Shown one piece after another: positions 10,089 through 22,231 of a DNA stretch of 64,000 nucleotides. The notes under the pieces are model-generated. The model was not told where the DNA came from. It saw only the letters and a program-made list of their open reading frames with translations, and searched no databases. Source of the stretch: Usnea hakonensis (lineage: Eukaryota > Ascomycota > Lecanoromycetes > Lecanorales > Parmeliaceae); NCBI GenBank assembly GCA_013423325.1, contig BLJB01000275.1, forward strand, positions 62,001 through 126,000, written 5' to 3'. Position 1 is the stretch's first letter. Every line of letters begins with the position of its first letter. The translations under genes were made by a program, and so were the position numbers.

Positions 10089-12395
10089 TTTGATTTCAAT
10101 GCTATATCGACATGAGGGCTGCCCACCTTTTGAGGGGAAGCGGCGGAGAGGGAAAGAGCAGGATCTGCGCGAAGGATTCTGCCCCACCTCGTGGTCGCAC
10201 GAACTTGAATGAAGTTGCCGTTGGCTAAGGTAGCTCTTGATGTTGGTCTTGATTTGCCAGCCTTAATTCCGTATCACCAATATCACTACAGCATAGTATA
10301 TTCCAGAATGAAGAGACGTTGCGTTTCATCAATATTATCCCTACTCGTATAAATGTTGGAATTGGCAATTTCGGCTATGTGGTTTCATGGTTCCCGTCAG
10401 TGGTTCTACCCGAAATGCATGTTAAATCATAGGAAAGGATCCAGGGGAGTTTCTGGACATCAATCAATGCCTCTTGAATATCCAGATACCCAGATTTCAA
10501 CAATAAATTCACGAGTGTAAGCGTATTCTGTTCGACAGTGGTCAGGTTAGATACAGGCATTGATGCCATGCACTGGGATTGCTGGTGCAACTTTATCTTT
10601 CAGCCTAGTAGTAAGCGCTTGCAAGTTGCATTTGATTCACTAAGGTAGTCTCCAACTCAATTCTTAGACGACAGGCTTCAGTCTAAACGATATATCTGGT
10701 CGACCGTAGGGACCGTAAGACGGTCTTCTTCATTAAATTTAGTAGATTTTCCATGCTGGTGTCATTGCCACGTGTGCATGGTAGCTCGAATTAGTAGCAA
10801 GATTGATAGAAATAGGTACAGAGGTGGTATTCAACCAGCACATGACATACGACCATTACCAATGATGTGGAGCTTGTTCAACAACCTTGCCAATGGAAGA
10901 ATTCTGTCTTGGTGGTGTAAGTATTTTGTTTTTAAAACGTACATAGATTGATGAGACAAAGTTTATTGCCCTATCTTTAGATGCCGTACATTGAAGACAT
11001 CTGATTTCTGGCCATCACAGATACAGCTAACCCTCAGCACACCTGTGTAATGCTAAGGAGAAGGCTAGCAGGGACCACAGACTATGTACGCTAGTATGAC
11101 CTGATGTGGACACATTGGTCTTTTCCCAGCTAGTATATTCGATCTGAATCAGATTTTGTACCTGATGAATCTGTTTGTTATACAAGATTCCTCAGCTTTA
11201 TATCGGAGCCAGATTTGGCACGTAAGAAGCATGTGCTTGTCACACTCTACGGCAGCACTATGTCAATGCACCTCTAGAGAGTCACCGGAGGGGTTGGAAG
11301 CGCCCAATCCTTTATCAAAGGTCTCAGTGGACGGTGGAGATGCCAAAAACCAGGTTGACCAGGTTTGAAGATTGTATACTGCGCCAACACGAGCGAAGCT
11401 TCACGAAGAACGCTGGGAATGAAAAGGATGCCAGACTGAAACCAAAGACTCTCAACATAGGTACGTACTTGGAGACACTAGTTGGCAAGCAGGATCTATT
11501 TTCGTTTTTGTTGGCTCCAATTCTTTCCAGCCGCTTTAAAATGCTTTAGTGACGACATGATACCAAGGGTACTGATTTGACAATGCTGATGGGACTGAGC
11601 GCAAAGGAGCGGGGACCGAGATGATGGATGGAGTAGGTCCATTGGACTGGTCCCAGAAGTTCCAACTCCTCAGTGTCAAACTGCACACCGGGTCACAATG
11701 GACATATTGAATCGACTTGGGAGGGATGAGCAGAGGATGAGTAAGCACTCGTATATCTGCAATGCTTAAGATCTTACATACGTTGTACTCGACCAATTTC
11801 AACAAACGGGTGACGTACTAAAGGAACCATGCTAAAGAGAACAGCAGATTGGTTGGGGGTAAGTGTGTGTGCGCTGCCAAGCCGGTGCCAAGCCGCGCTG
11901 GGCCTAAGGTAGTGTGAATTCCGGGAGATGGAGCTCGGTTGCGTGACTTGTTTGCGGAGGAATTTAAGATCATATGGTTCCTAATGGCACTGACTGTGGT
12001 GGATGAGATTATCATATGGCGAGCTCGCAGAAGAGGTAAGTCGCACCGAGTTACCACGGAAAGTGCCGAGTTTGCATCTCCCCGCGCGTATCAGATCCTT
12101 TCCCACTCACACTCGCATCGCAGGAGCTGATATGCACTCGGGTGGATTCGATGACGTGAAATTCTATGCGCGCCAATTAGTGTCCGTATCATGCAGCCAT
12201 TGGACATGATGCGGTCAGAGGCTTCGAGGCTGTGTGCCCACCCTGGCTGAGCGCGACCCTCTTTCAAATATGCTGCAGAACACTCTCATTCCATCGTCTT
12301 TGCCAACTGTATTGTTGACTGAATACTTGCATATTGGTCGCCTCCACTGAATCGCATTTATCGATATAGATATACCCAGGGTAAGATCGGCGTCG
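10089..12395. other. 2.3-kb divergent intergenic region
   Basis: Lies between the P450 start and the NLR start. I find no supported gene; the frame at 10375-10590 (minus) is short and unrecognised. Small introns could hide a gene that I missed. Confidence 0.45.
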
Positions 12396-15300
12396 ATGGT
12401 TGATCCAACCTCCGTCGCGGGTACTGTGGTGGCGGTGATCTCGCTCGGAATTCAAGTTACGCAATCGCTAGTCAATTTTTATGATTCGTACAAAGACCAG
12501 AATTCGGACCTCGCCCAAACTACGGACACGCTTAATAGCCTCCTAGAGATCTTCCAATCCCTCGAAAAGACGCTATCAGATCGCAAGTTCCTGGTGGACG
12601 AACAAGACTTAGTCAAGAACATCGAGACATCCATCAAGAATTGCGATGATTTGATCTACGAATTGCAGGACGAGGTTCAAAAGTTCAACCAAACATCCTC
12701 GGCAGAGATTGTAGCTACCATCAAACGTGCAGGACGTCGAGCAACCTATCCATTTCGGCAGAGCACTCTGCAAAAACTCGACGAAGATATCAAGGACATA
12801 CGTGCTAACATCTCCTTTGCGCTGGACGCACTACAGCTCAAGGACAATAAGAAGATTCAAGATGATATCACGGAAACGAGAGATCTTGTGGACTTGGTCC
12901 GTACTTGTCAGGTATCCTCGGAACTCCGTCGCTGGCTAAAAGCACCTGATGCTCTCATTGATCATCATGCGGCCTGCGCAAAGAAACAACCTGGCTCGGG
13001 GGTTTGGCTTATCAAAAGTGACCAGTTTTCGAGATGGTTGATCGAAGAGAATTCTTTCATGTGGCTCAACGGGTTTGCGGGATCCGGTATGTAAAAGTCT
13101 ATGTAAAGTTGTTCTCTTGGGGCAACTAATTGGGCTCAAGGCCAAATTTCAGGAGCAGGAAGCAACCCTGATAACGGAATTGCGTTTCATGAGTCCTAAA
13201 GATATCCTGCAATCTTAGCAACCTTCATATCAAGTTTCACCGGAAAAGAGCGAAGCTGACCTCGAGGTTTTCGCAGGGAAGTCAGTCTTATGCTCAACAG
13301 CTATTGATTTCGCACTACGGCGTAAGCGTTCTGACCGAGAAATTGGCGTTGCCTTCTTCTACTTTACTTTCAATGACGATTCAAAACAAGACGAGTTAGC
13401 TATGCTTCGAGCTTTACTACTGCAGTTGTCGGACCAGGTTCAGGACAACAATGTAGATCTTACTGCACTTCACAACTCGAATATAACCGGCGTTCCATCC
13501 CCACTAGTGCTGATTGAGTATCTCAAGCGCGTGATCCAGAGGTTCCATCACGTTTATATCCTACTGGATGCGCTTGATGAGAGCCCCCGTAATGTATCAC
13601 GAGAGCGTGTGCTCGATACATTAGAGAAGATGCGAAGTTGGCACTTGCAATGTCTGCATCTCCTCGTCACCAGCCGAGATGAGCGGGATATTCGCGAGTC
13701 CTTCGATCCTACGCCAGTGGACCAAGTGAAAATGCATAACAGTGGGATCGACAAGGACATTATAGACTTTATATCTTGGCGGCTGGATACGGACCGAAGG
13801 CTGAAAACTGTATTGCCATACCGTGAAAGGGTTCAAGAATCTTTGACCGCACGCGCGAAAGGCATGTAAGTGAAAATCAATTGCGTGTAATATAGGAAAA
13901 CTTTGTGACACTCTTAATAGGTTTCGGTGGGTCGACTGCCAACTTCAGACTTTGCGTTCATGTCTTAGTGAACATCACTTGGATATTATGCTGAACTCGT
14001 TGCCCGAATCTCTGGACGAGACCTACGAGCGGATGCTATGCAACATCGACTCCTATTGGATCGAAGATGCTCAACGGATGCTGACGATGCTTTGCTTTGC
14101 GTCAAGGCCATTGACTGTCCAAGAGCTCATTGACAGCGTCGCCGTCGAAACGGGAAAACATGCAGGGCTGAATCCTAAACGCCGCTTACGGGATCTCAAC
14201 GGTATTCGCGAAATATGTGGGGGTCTCGTTGACATTTTCCTTGCGAGTGAGGGGGAGGAGAAGGCATCCAGTGAAGACGGGGATGTCAGTGAAGACAGGG
14301 ATGCCAGTGAAGATGGGGATGCCAGTGAAGATGGAGATGCTAGTCAAGGTGGGGATGCCAGCGTGGAGATACTACCCACTCGAATCGTACACACCGTTCG
14401 AATCGCACACTTCTCTGTTCAGGAGTACCTGAGATCAAAGCGTATCAGTGGTCAGAAAGCTGCGCGCTTTGGGTTGAGCAGCATCGCAGCGCATGCAGAA
14501 ATTGCAGAAGTTTGTCTCATATACTTGCTGGAGCCAGGCCTCCCGCGATCGAAATTAAACCAGGCTATTCTTGAGGAATACCCATTGGCACGATTTGCTG
14601 CAACGTATTGGTATTACCATTACGGCAAGACGGAAACCTCTACCGAAGAACTAGATGCGTGCATCTTGAGATTATTCCAAACTCAAACTTCATTTGCGAC
14701 TTGGGTACGATTACACAACGTGGATCAGTTTGAAGGACCATACTTTTTGAATGATTTTCCTTTTTGGCGAAGGGAAGTAGCTCCAGCTCCAATATACTAT
14801 GCTTCGCTGCTGGGACTTGATAAGGTTCTGCATGGGTTGCTACTCTCTGAACAAGTAGAGAGCACAAAGACATCAGCTCCATCCCTTACGACTAGTCCCA
14901 AGGCCTCCAAGCAAGCATTCTCTGTGGCTGGAAGACATGGAGGTGCAATGCAAGCAGCGGCGTATCATGGTCACGATCATATAATTCAGATACTGCTAGA
15001 CAGCGGTTTTGATGTTAACGATCAAGGTAACTACGCCGAAGGTAACTACGCCGAAGGTAACTACGCCGAAGGTAGGGCACTACATTCGGCTTCAGCTCAA
15101 GGCCATACAAAAGTGGTACAGATACTACTTGACCGAGGAGCTGACATCAACACACAAAGCGGACCATACGGTAACGCATTACAGGAGGCCTCACTTGGAG
15201 GCCATAAGGAAATAGTGCAGATACTTCTTGACCGAGGAGCTAACGTCAACACACAAAGTGAAAGACTTGGTAGCGCATTGCGGGCGGCGTCAATTCGTGG

Positions 15301-15856
15301 CCATAAAGAAATAGTGCAGATATTACTTGACCGAGGAGCTGACGTCAACACACAAAGTGGAAGACTTGGTAGCGCATTGCAGGCGGCGTCATTTCGTGGC
15401 CATAAAGAAATAGTGCAGATACTACTTGACCGAGGAGCTGACGTCAACGCACAAAGTCGAGAATTTGGTGGCGCATTGCAGGCGGCCTCACGTCAAGGCT
15501 ATAAAGAAATAGTAGAAATACTACTTAGCAGAGGAGCTGATATCAATATACAAAGCGAATTAGGTGGCGCATTACAGGGGGCCTCAAGTTTTGGCCATAA
15601 AGAAATAGTGCAGACGCTTATTGATAGAGGAGCTCGCACTTGCATCGGTCAAGTTAGGGCGCTAAAGTCTGCTGTTAGGAGAGGTCAATCCGACATAGTG
15701 CGAATTCTGCTCAACGGCATGAATGCTGAAGACTTCGACAACGAATGGCAGATGGCGTCCTCCTCAAGTGACTCCACGGACCATAAGATAATGAAGCTAT
15801 TACAAACACATGACTTTCCCTTCCGTCACAAGCCATCAGTCACAGAGGAGGCTTGA
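12396..15856 (+). CDS. NACHT-ankyrin NLR (STAND NTPase)
   Basis: Exons 12396-13086, 13277-13865 and 13921-15856 give 1071 aa. Residues 1-110 form a helical N-terminal domain of the fungal N type (MVDPTSVAGTVVAVISLGIQ). The NACHT NTPase has Walker A GFAGSGKS at 226-233, Walker B ILLDALDE near 325-332 and a TSRDE sensor near 362-366. An acidic repeat lies at about 542-575. Ankyrin repeats run from about 768 to 1010, five of them nearly identical 32-33-residue units (DRGADVNTQS...HKEIVQILL). Such NLRs act as intracellular receptors in heterokaryon incompatibility and defence. The repeats would sense the ligand and the N-domain would signal. The first intron (190 bp) splits a codon inside Walker A. 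Confidence 0.92.
14265..14363 (+). repeat. 18-bp minisatellite in the NLR gene
   Basis: About five 18-bp units coding an acidic Ser-Glu-Asp-Gly-Asp-Ala-type hexapeptide, with single-base differences between units. It lies between the NACHT region and the ankyrin region, probably as a flexible linker. Confidence 0.85.
15022..15072 (+). repeat. 15-bp tandem repeat coding GNYAE
   Basis: Three identical 15-bp units, GGTAACTACGCCGAA, extend one ankyrin loop with three GNYAE pentapeptides. Exact identity suggests recent expansion. Confidence 0.95.
15128..15625 (+). repeat. Nearly identical 99-bp ankyrin repeat units
   Basis: Four 99-bp units and one 96-bp unit code consecutive ankyrin repeats. 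Neighbouring units share long identical DNA stretches such as GGCCATAAAGAAATAGTGCA. Differences cluster at the loop positions after DRGAxxNxQS and around the ALxxAS helix start. Confidence 0.9.
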
Positions 15857-16815
15857 GGAGACCATCTTCAGCGGCATTTGAGGTACCATGGAGCTTGGGC
15901 TTGGTTATGACATTTATCTGTTTACTACCAGCCGTATGCCGATATCAGATTGTTTTCAGGCAGTGTATACAGCAAACCTTCATTTGTTATTCTGCTCAAG
16001 CTTAGTTCTATGGCCTCCCCAGTACAATCACATCAAATCATTCAAGTCCCCAGAGAAGTCCATCCTCGCCTACAAACCCCTTAGCCTCCCGTTGAGATCT
16101 TCATCACTAGACCATTATTTGAGACCCCTATCAATCAAGGCCTCGCTTTCCATATATATCTCCACCTCCTCAGCCAGCCTCACAATCCAAATTCCAACTG
16201 ATGGTCTCAATACAGAAGACCCCCAAACGCAGCCACTCCTCACATCCCGACCGAGCACCGCGCACCCAGCCCAACGCATTGCGAACCGCCCTCCTTCTCA
16301 AAAGAACCAGACGAACGGAGACCGCAGGGACGCTCTCTCCATGAATCCAAAACCCTCCAAAGAGTGGCTTGAAATGGAACCGCCCCAACAATAGCATACC
16401 CCTGTTCTCCAGAAGGAGTGCGAAAAATGACGGAGCCAACTACAAGGGGCGTCGCGAGGACAGTATGAGCTTCTTTTATCTCTCTGGAAGGGAACGGGTT
16501 TCTTGATAAGTGCGTCGGTGTAGAAGATACTTTGGGCTAAGATAAGAGAGGGAGTTTGAGAGACGTGCATATAGAGATCAGCCGAATTGCGACCAGTTCG
16601 AGGAGTTCTTAAAGGTAAGATCATGCCTAGACAAGGTTTGAATTTATTCCCCGGGATCAATGTAAAGAAAGTTATGATAGACTGGCTTTTCCTTTGAAAC
16701 AAAGCAATCTTGAGATTGATCTTTTCGCACGAATCACGATAATAATTACCAGATGTTGCTTTGCGTAACACCTTGCTGGACCAGAAGCTGATAGAGCTGC
16801 CACAGTCTAGAAGGT
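15857..16815. other. Intergenic, no gene seen
   Basis: Downstream of the NLR. Open frames at 15888-16394 and 16298-16771 have no recognisable content and overlap on opposite strands. Confidence 0.5.
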
Positions 16816-17289
16816 GTGAACGCCAGCTCGTTCATGGCCAAAGGGGATATCCTGAGGAGTGAGAGTGGACGAGCCAGCAGCAGCAACGAAACCCAGTCAG
16901 AGAAGGGAATGAGGCACGATGAAGGCAACGAGATGACCATAACACTCTTGCGATCTGGTGAAAATATTCAAGGTACACATTTCCAGCTAAAGTCGGATCT
17001 AAGTGTTTTTGAAGGCTTCAGGTATCTAGACGTGGTCGGCAAGAAAGCATATCCACATTTTCCATCAATTGAACTCACCAAGTCAGACCTCACCCGTTGG
17101 AAGATGGCTTCGCGTTTTACGGAAAGGTATCGCCAAAATGGTGTTGAGTCCCTGATTGGGACGAGCCCAAACATGATCCGTCGGCGATGTAAAGACTGGC
17201 CTGAGATGGACCCGATCGTCAAGTCTCAGACAACGCTAGGTTTCGGTGGAGCAGCATTAATAAACGGCGGGCTCAACGCAATGGCATAG
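16816..17289 (+). pseudogene. Truncated fungal membrane-protein-like gene
   Basis: The frame (first ATG 16834) codes about 150 aa. Its end, LTKSDLTRWKMASRF then CKDWPEMDP and GFGGAALINGGLNAMA, recalls a fungal family in which a xxRW-LASRF segment and a DRxxNWP segment precede a membrane helix beginning xxYGGLHxLAW. Here the protein stops with TAG exactly where the Trp codon of LAW is expected, and no membrane helix follows. I read it as a remnant cut by a Trp-to-stop change, although a short diverged gene cannot be excluded. The family function is unknown to me. Confidence 0.5.
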
Positions 17290-19527
17290 TCCACTACCTC
17301 CACCGCCCCCTCCCCCTCCCCGCTCCTTCGCCCATAAATCTACCAAAATACACCATCTGAATCATCCACAATCCAAGCCAACCCCTCGTCCCGGCAAGCG
17401 TATCTGAATCCACGCCAACAGATCCTACAGGTGTCCGGTAGTTTACTTATAACGCACTCGCGAGTAAAATGAATTCCTACAATCCTGCGCGACGATGGTT
17501 TGTGTGTGATGATGCGCAGCTGCGTTGGCCTTAAGTGTCGAAAGGCTTAGGAGAATGATATGAGTTGGGGAAATTTACAGGGCGATTCCGCTGGTCTGGA
17601 AGGCTCAGGGGAAGGGATGTACAGGACGGATATGGAGAGCATTCCTTCCGAAGAAGTGGCCGTGCAGGGAGCACCTTATACTTTGGGGTAATATGCAAGG
17701 AGGGAACTGAGGTGTATGGGCGCGATGAACAAACATATCTGCAAAATTGATTCCAGGTTCTTACTATCTATCACGACACAAGTAGTCATCAGATTAGCGA
17801 CGTATCAGACAGCGAAGTACCACCTCGGTGCCTAGCGCTTTTGATGACTTCGTTCTCCTTCCCATTCTTTCCCTGACAGGCTGTATTGCGCCGCCCTTGT
17901 ACCCTTTATACCTCGAACCCGAACTGAACACACTACCCTCCCCATCCTCATCTTCTTCCAATCCCAAGATATCTTCACAGGCAATCCAGACCCCTAAACA
18001 ACCACTACAACCACCATCATTTCCTTCGAGAGCCCAAATCTCCTACAACAGCGAAACCCACGAGTTGCGCAGGAACAGGCTTTGCCATCCTCTCCTCCTC
18101 TCAGCGGCCATTCCATTCGGTCGGTGATTTGGCATAAGCGCTGGATTGGAGTCTTGATGGACGTGCGAATGGGGTCGAAATGTGATGTGATGAAGTCAGA
18201 CGCGAGAGAGCGGACAAGGGATTGTGGATAGCGGTTTCTCGATTCATCCATTCCTCTCTCCTTCTATTCCCCGTGCTCTCTCATTCGTTCCTCAAGATGC
18301 TCCTAAGCGCGAAATTCGCTTCGTCCTATGAGATTGTCTGGTATGAGCACGAGTTTATTACTTGCGCTCGAGCGAAATCAGCGCGTTGTGTATTGAATAG
18401 GCTAGGTGGGGTTATGCTTGTACTATGACTGCGGTGGAGGTTAGTTTGGGTTTCTGATTTGGGATCTGGGATTGTGGAGGGAAGACAACGCTTGGTAAGG
18501 GGAGAGGGGGGGAGAGGGGGGGAAAGGACGTACTGGGTGTAGGTGGTGTTGGTGGGTCTTTGGCTTGTTTGAAGCGCGTGAGGGGAGGATTTGTGTGTAT
18601 GCGTTGAAATTCTTTGAGTTAAAAAGTCTTCGGGCTTCGTGTGAGATGCCTGAGACGAGTGGAATGATGCTGAGCTGCATTTGTTTCAATTGAAGGAGGT
18701 AGAAAAAGAGGCATGGTAGCACCATACCGCGCTAAGCCCGACTAAACCCCGCGTGTTGTCCTCGTACAGAAAATCCACAGATTTCACTGACCCTCAATTC
18801 CACCAAACCACCTCTCAAAATGCTATACTGAAAGCTGTATATCACTCGTAATACCTTCCAATATATTATGAAACCATCCAGAAAACGGAGGGGCGTGATT
18901 GGAAGTGGACAAAAAGTATTTTGAAAGCGATCCTCACCGATTCGAACCGTGGGCCTTGGCCTTTCTGAAAAGGGAAGTGTAAAATACAGGCGCGGAGAGT
19001 ATTGAAAAGTACCGGAGAGAGTACAGACATGGATTTGCGATAGCAAGAATCAAACTGGCCCGGCAAAGCTTTCTGTTGTGGTTCCACTTGCAATGTCTTA
19101 ACGAGTCATCGCTTCAGCTTTCAACAGAGCACGTTGTATCTGCTGCTTCGTCCACATATAACGAAGGGCTTCAGTCACAGTCTCAATGCGTGATACTTAT
19201 GCGACGAGTCTACAGCCAGGGCCAATGCGATTAGCTCTCATTGGTTATCAGACTCGTTGTATCCTAGACCGATGTTTTGACCGAAGGGTTCAATGCGATG
19301 CATGACCAATCGCTCGCTATGCGAAGATGCAAATGCTTTTGGGTACTTGGGGAATTTTACATTTGCTATGTTCAGGTTGCTTTCGCAATGATCCAAGTGG
19401 TCCATGAATTGGGCAAGAAAAAAAGAAAAAGAGAAAAAAATTATTTGTGAGGTTTCTCGGATTCTCTGAATGTATCAGGTACTATGTAGCTGGCACCGCG
19501 AACAGGTGAACCTCGTAGCCAGCCAGA

Positions 19528-19631
19528 CCCGGGCACATGATTTTCGCAACGGAGACTTTATTGGGATTTTCAACATGAGTCATGTTGTAGTCTCCCGCAA
19601 ACATCTCCGTTGCTCGAACCATGTACCCGGG
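19528..19631. repeat. Imperfect inverted repeat with 28-bp arms
   Basis: Arms 19528-19555 and 19604-19631 are reverse complements at 23 of 28 positions and both carry CCCGGG at the outer end and TCTCCGTTGC/GCAACGGAGA at the inner end. The 48-bp loop contains a perfect 17-bp palindrome at 19571-19587. It could be a miniature inverted-repeat element or the source of a hairpin RNA. I see no target-site duplication. Confidence 0.75.
19575..19583. promoter_or_regulatory. ATGAGTCAT, match to the Gcn4/CPC1 bZIP site
   Basis: The nine bases match the palindromic consensus ATGASTCAT bound by Gcn4-type bZIP factors. It is the centre of a 17-bp palindrome in a hairpin loop and no gene start is near, so a regulatory role is unproven. 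Confidence 0.3.
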
Positions 19632-21273
19632 CCCTTACAGTTAGCATTATGCGTTTAAACCACAGGGGCAGTACTTACCTTTTTCTAGAATTTGCGCTAT
19701 TTTTCTTATGTAGTGAATTGAAAATCAGCTTGGTGTTGACGAGGAAACCAATCTGGTAAAGCGGCGCACGAAAGTTGCAGCATGAACAGCTCGGCCACAA
19801 CCTTGCTGTTTTCACAGACCAACACAAATATGATGTCGGTGATCCGAAGTCCAATGCAATCAGCGCTCATGGTGCGCGATTGAGAAAGCATGGAAGAGGT
19901 TGTCAATGTTTGGCTACATCTAGTGCAGTGCCAGCTTCTCCCCCTCCCATTACCCCATAGTCCGTGACAGAATAAGTCTGATATCTTGCAGGCGAAAGCA
20001 TAGCATTTGGGCAAGGCTGTCGATTAGCAATTGATGTTGCGTCACCAGTTTGAGAGGTAGCAGCTGTAATAGGTCGATGAGAAAATTGCTGGGCTCAGGA
20101 TTGCAGTAGATGAAACACGGTACGCTTGGTAGAATCGCTGTCAAATGGAAGATATACTAATCGGTTGAAGGGTATTGTGGACGAGCAAGATGCAAGGACA
20201 CATGTATGGAAAGTCTTTGATCGAGAACATGCTTTACGACGACTACTCCAGCTCATTTCGGGACACCCAACTTCAAAAGCTCAAGTCCCGCTACAATGCT
20301 ATGGCTGTCATGGGGAATCGAAGACCGAGAGAGCTTTCTGTTTCTGAAGCAGACGTGAGGGTGATCAGAGATGTCGTCGGAACAAACGTTTCGCTTAGCT
20401 TTCTCCGTCCGAAGGTCCTCTCCGTATTGTAAGTATTGAACATCGCGACACTCTGACTGTCATTACTTGACCTTGCGTGCTTTGGAATTCCCAGCATCCT
20501 CTTCAGGAGCTGCACTGTCATAGATTATATACAACATTTGATGATTGCACCTATACGCGATTCCCTGCATCCCTCTCTGCATCGCCTCGTACTTTGTCTC
20601 CACCATATTAGCGCTAGATGTCAGGAATCCTGGCCCGCTTCCGCCTGGCCAAGCCATCAGAAAGAACCATGCATCTGCTATAGACAAGGGAAGCCAATTA
20701 ATCAGACGTGAGATTCATAGAGACGATGGGAGGATCACGATCACTCAATCGACGCTACAGTGTCGAGATTTCCCATAGACTGAGCGGTGTTTTGTTTCCG
20801 ACCAGAGGCGCGTCGCCTTGAAAACAAGTCGTTGTCTCCAGACATGGCCATGTTCGTGACCAACTTACATGGCTATTTGTTGGATTTTCAGAGTCACAAT
20901 GTCGCCAAGATTCAAAAATTGTATGGTTCCCCAGTCTATCCGCCCATCCCAACCATATTTCTTGACTTCAAAGACCCAGAATGTCACCTCCGTTGATGTT
21001 TGTGAACCCTCGAGAATATCCTTCTCGTGGGTTAAAGATTTATACAACTTGTCTCGGTAGGTAAGTGAGAAACGCTAGCAGCCGAGGTTCACGCTAAGGT
21101 ATTGCTCCCTTCACAACACAGCATCTTACTCACAACACCAAAGATTTTGATGCGACCCAGGTTATCTTCCCTATCATTTATCTACTCGCAAGGTCCAGCT
21201 TCATGTACCCTCTCGTAATCAACTGTCTGAACTCGCTATCATTTGTACTCAAGTCAGGCTTCTCACCATAGAT

Positions 21274-22154
21274 ATGGCTTCACTCACTTTCGAATTCCCT
21301 GAAAAGTCCGAAGAAAACCGTAGGATCGCCAACGTGTGCGAATACTGCTGGGGCACAAGTACGCAGTCACTACTATTCACTACTCATGTATTAACGAGAG
21401 TTTAATAGGCAACTTCACAACATTAGCCGCGAATAGATTGAAAAACGGCATCATTCATCTCGCTATAGATCACTTGGAGATAGCCAAACAGAATGGGACT
21501 CGTTGCACTCAACAAGACACAGTCCGCTGGTGGCTGGCCCTCATTGATGTAGCTTGCAAGCCGGATTGCGGCTGTGCTCAAAACTTACGTTCACACGTGA
21601 GTCTGCCCCACCCCCATCATGAGGTGCAAGGAGCTGACCCATTTCCTCTAGGTTAATTGGGAGGAATTTGCCCTATTTTGGTCCCAAACGAAGATCGAGT
21701 TCGCCGCTGGGGCACGATTATCGAGACAACAAAAGAAGAACCTGGCAAAAAAAGCCAAGGCAGTAAAGCCTGAGCCCGAGGTACTCCACTCAATCACGAT
21801 AAATAGCCTAGCCGATGAGAGCAAGCTGACGATGAGCCGTTGTAGGACGACGCAGCCCCCGCTCCAGCCCCTACTCTTTCAAAAAAACAACTCGCCAATG
21901 AGAGGCGCAAAAAGAAGAACAAGGCCAGAAAGCAGGCATGTAATGTCCCCAACCTAAAACCCTCGCCATCCACTAACAACATGAGATCGCAGGCGGCGAC
22001 CGCTCTGGCCAATGACCTTGGAGGCCTCCAGGAGGCGCTGCCACCCATTCCCCCTCCCGTGATCCCAGCTGCCCTGCCCGTTGATCCGGCCACAGGCCTA
22101 CAAATCACCTTCACGGCCACACTGGCCAGCCATGTAAAGGTCGTATTAAGATAG
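21274..22154 (+). CDS. Unrecognised 217-aa protein, five exons
   Basis: Exons 21274-21358, 21409-21596, 21652-21780, 21846-21935 and 21993-22154 join to 217 codons plus stop. The first three introns are GT-AG (50, 55 and 65 bp). The fourth begins with GC (GCATGT) and has a CTAAC branch point before its AG; a GT four bases further on would lead quickly to a stop. The protein starts MASLTFEFPEKSEENR, carries a Cys-rich stretch (VACKPDCGCAQN), then a Lys-rich region (KKNLAKKAKA, ERRKKKNKARKQ) that could be a nuclear signal, and a Pro/Ala-rich end. I do not recognise the family. A decayed tandem repeat follows directly, so it may be a genomic-island or element-borne gene. Confidence 0.65.
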
Positions 22155-22231
22155 TCTTTTCCCATTCGTACGTAGAGGTTTTCAGGGGCATCGACCCTGT
22201 AATATTCGGTTTTTATGGTGTTAGGTAGTTT

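Larger units (their letters stand above)
17290..21273. other. 4-kb gene-poor stretch
   Basis: No supported gene. It holds an A-rich tract at 19418-19442, the hairpin at 19528-19631 and several short frames on both strands without recognisable content, for example 20175-20432 (plus). A decayed gene may lie here. Confidence 0.45.

Noticed and set aside
15097..15447. Minus-strand frame with three similar blocks
   Set aside because: The blocks mirror the ankyrin repeats of the NLR on the opposite strand.
15888..16394. 168-codon plus-strand frame after the NLR
   Set aside because: No recognisable motif, weak composition, and overlapping open frames on the other strand.
18935..18955. T-loop-like GGTTCGAATC on the minus strand, possible tRNA
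   Set aside because: Only four of five T-stem pairs form and no matching acceptor or anticodon arm is found upstream.
21794..22165. Minus-strand 123-codon frame
   Set aside because: It overlaps the spliced plus-strand gene and includes its introns; no recognisable content.
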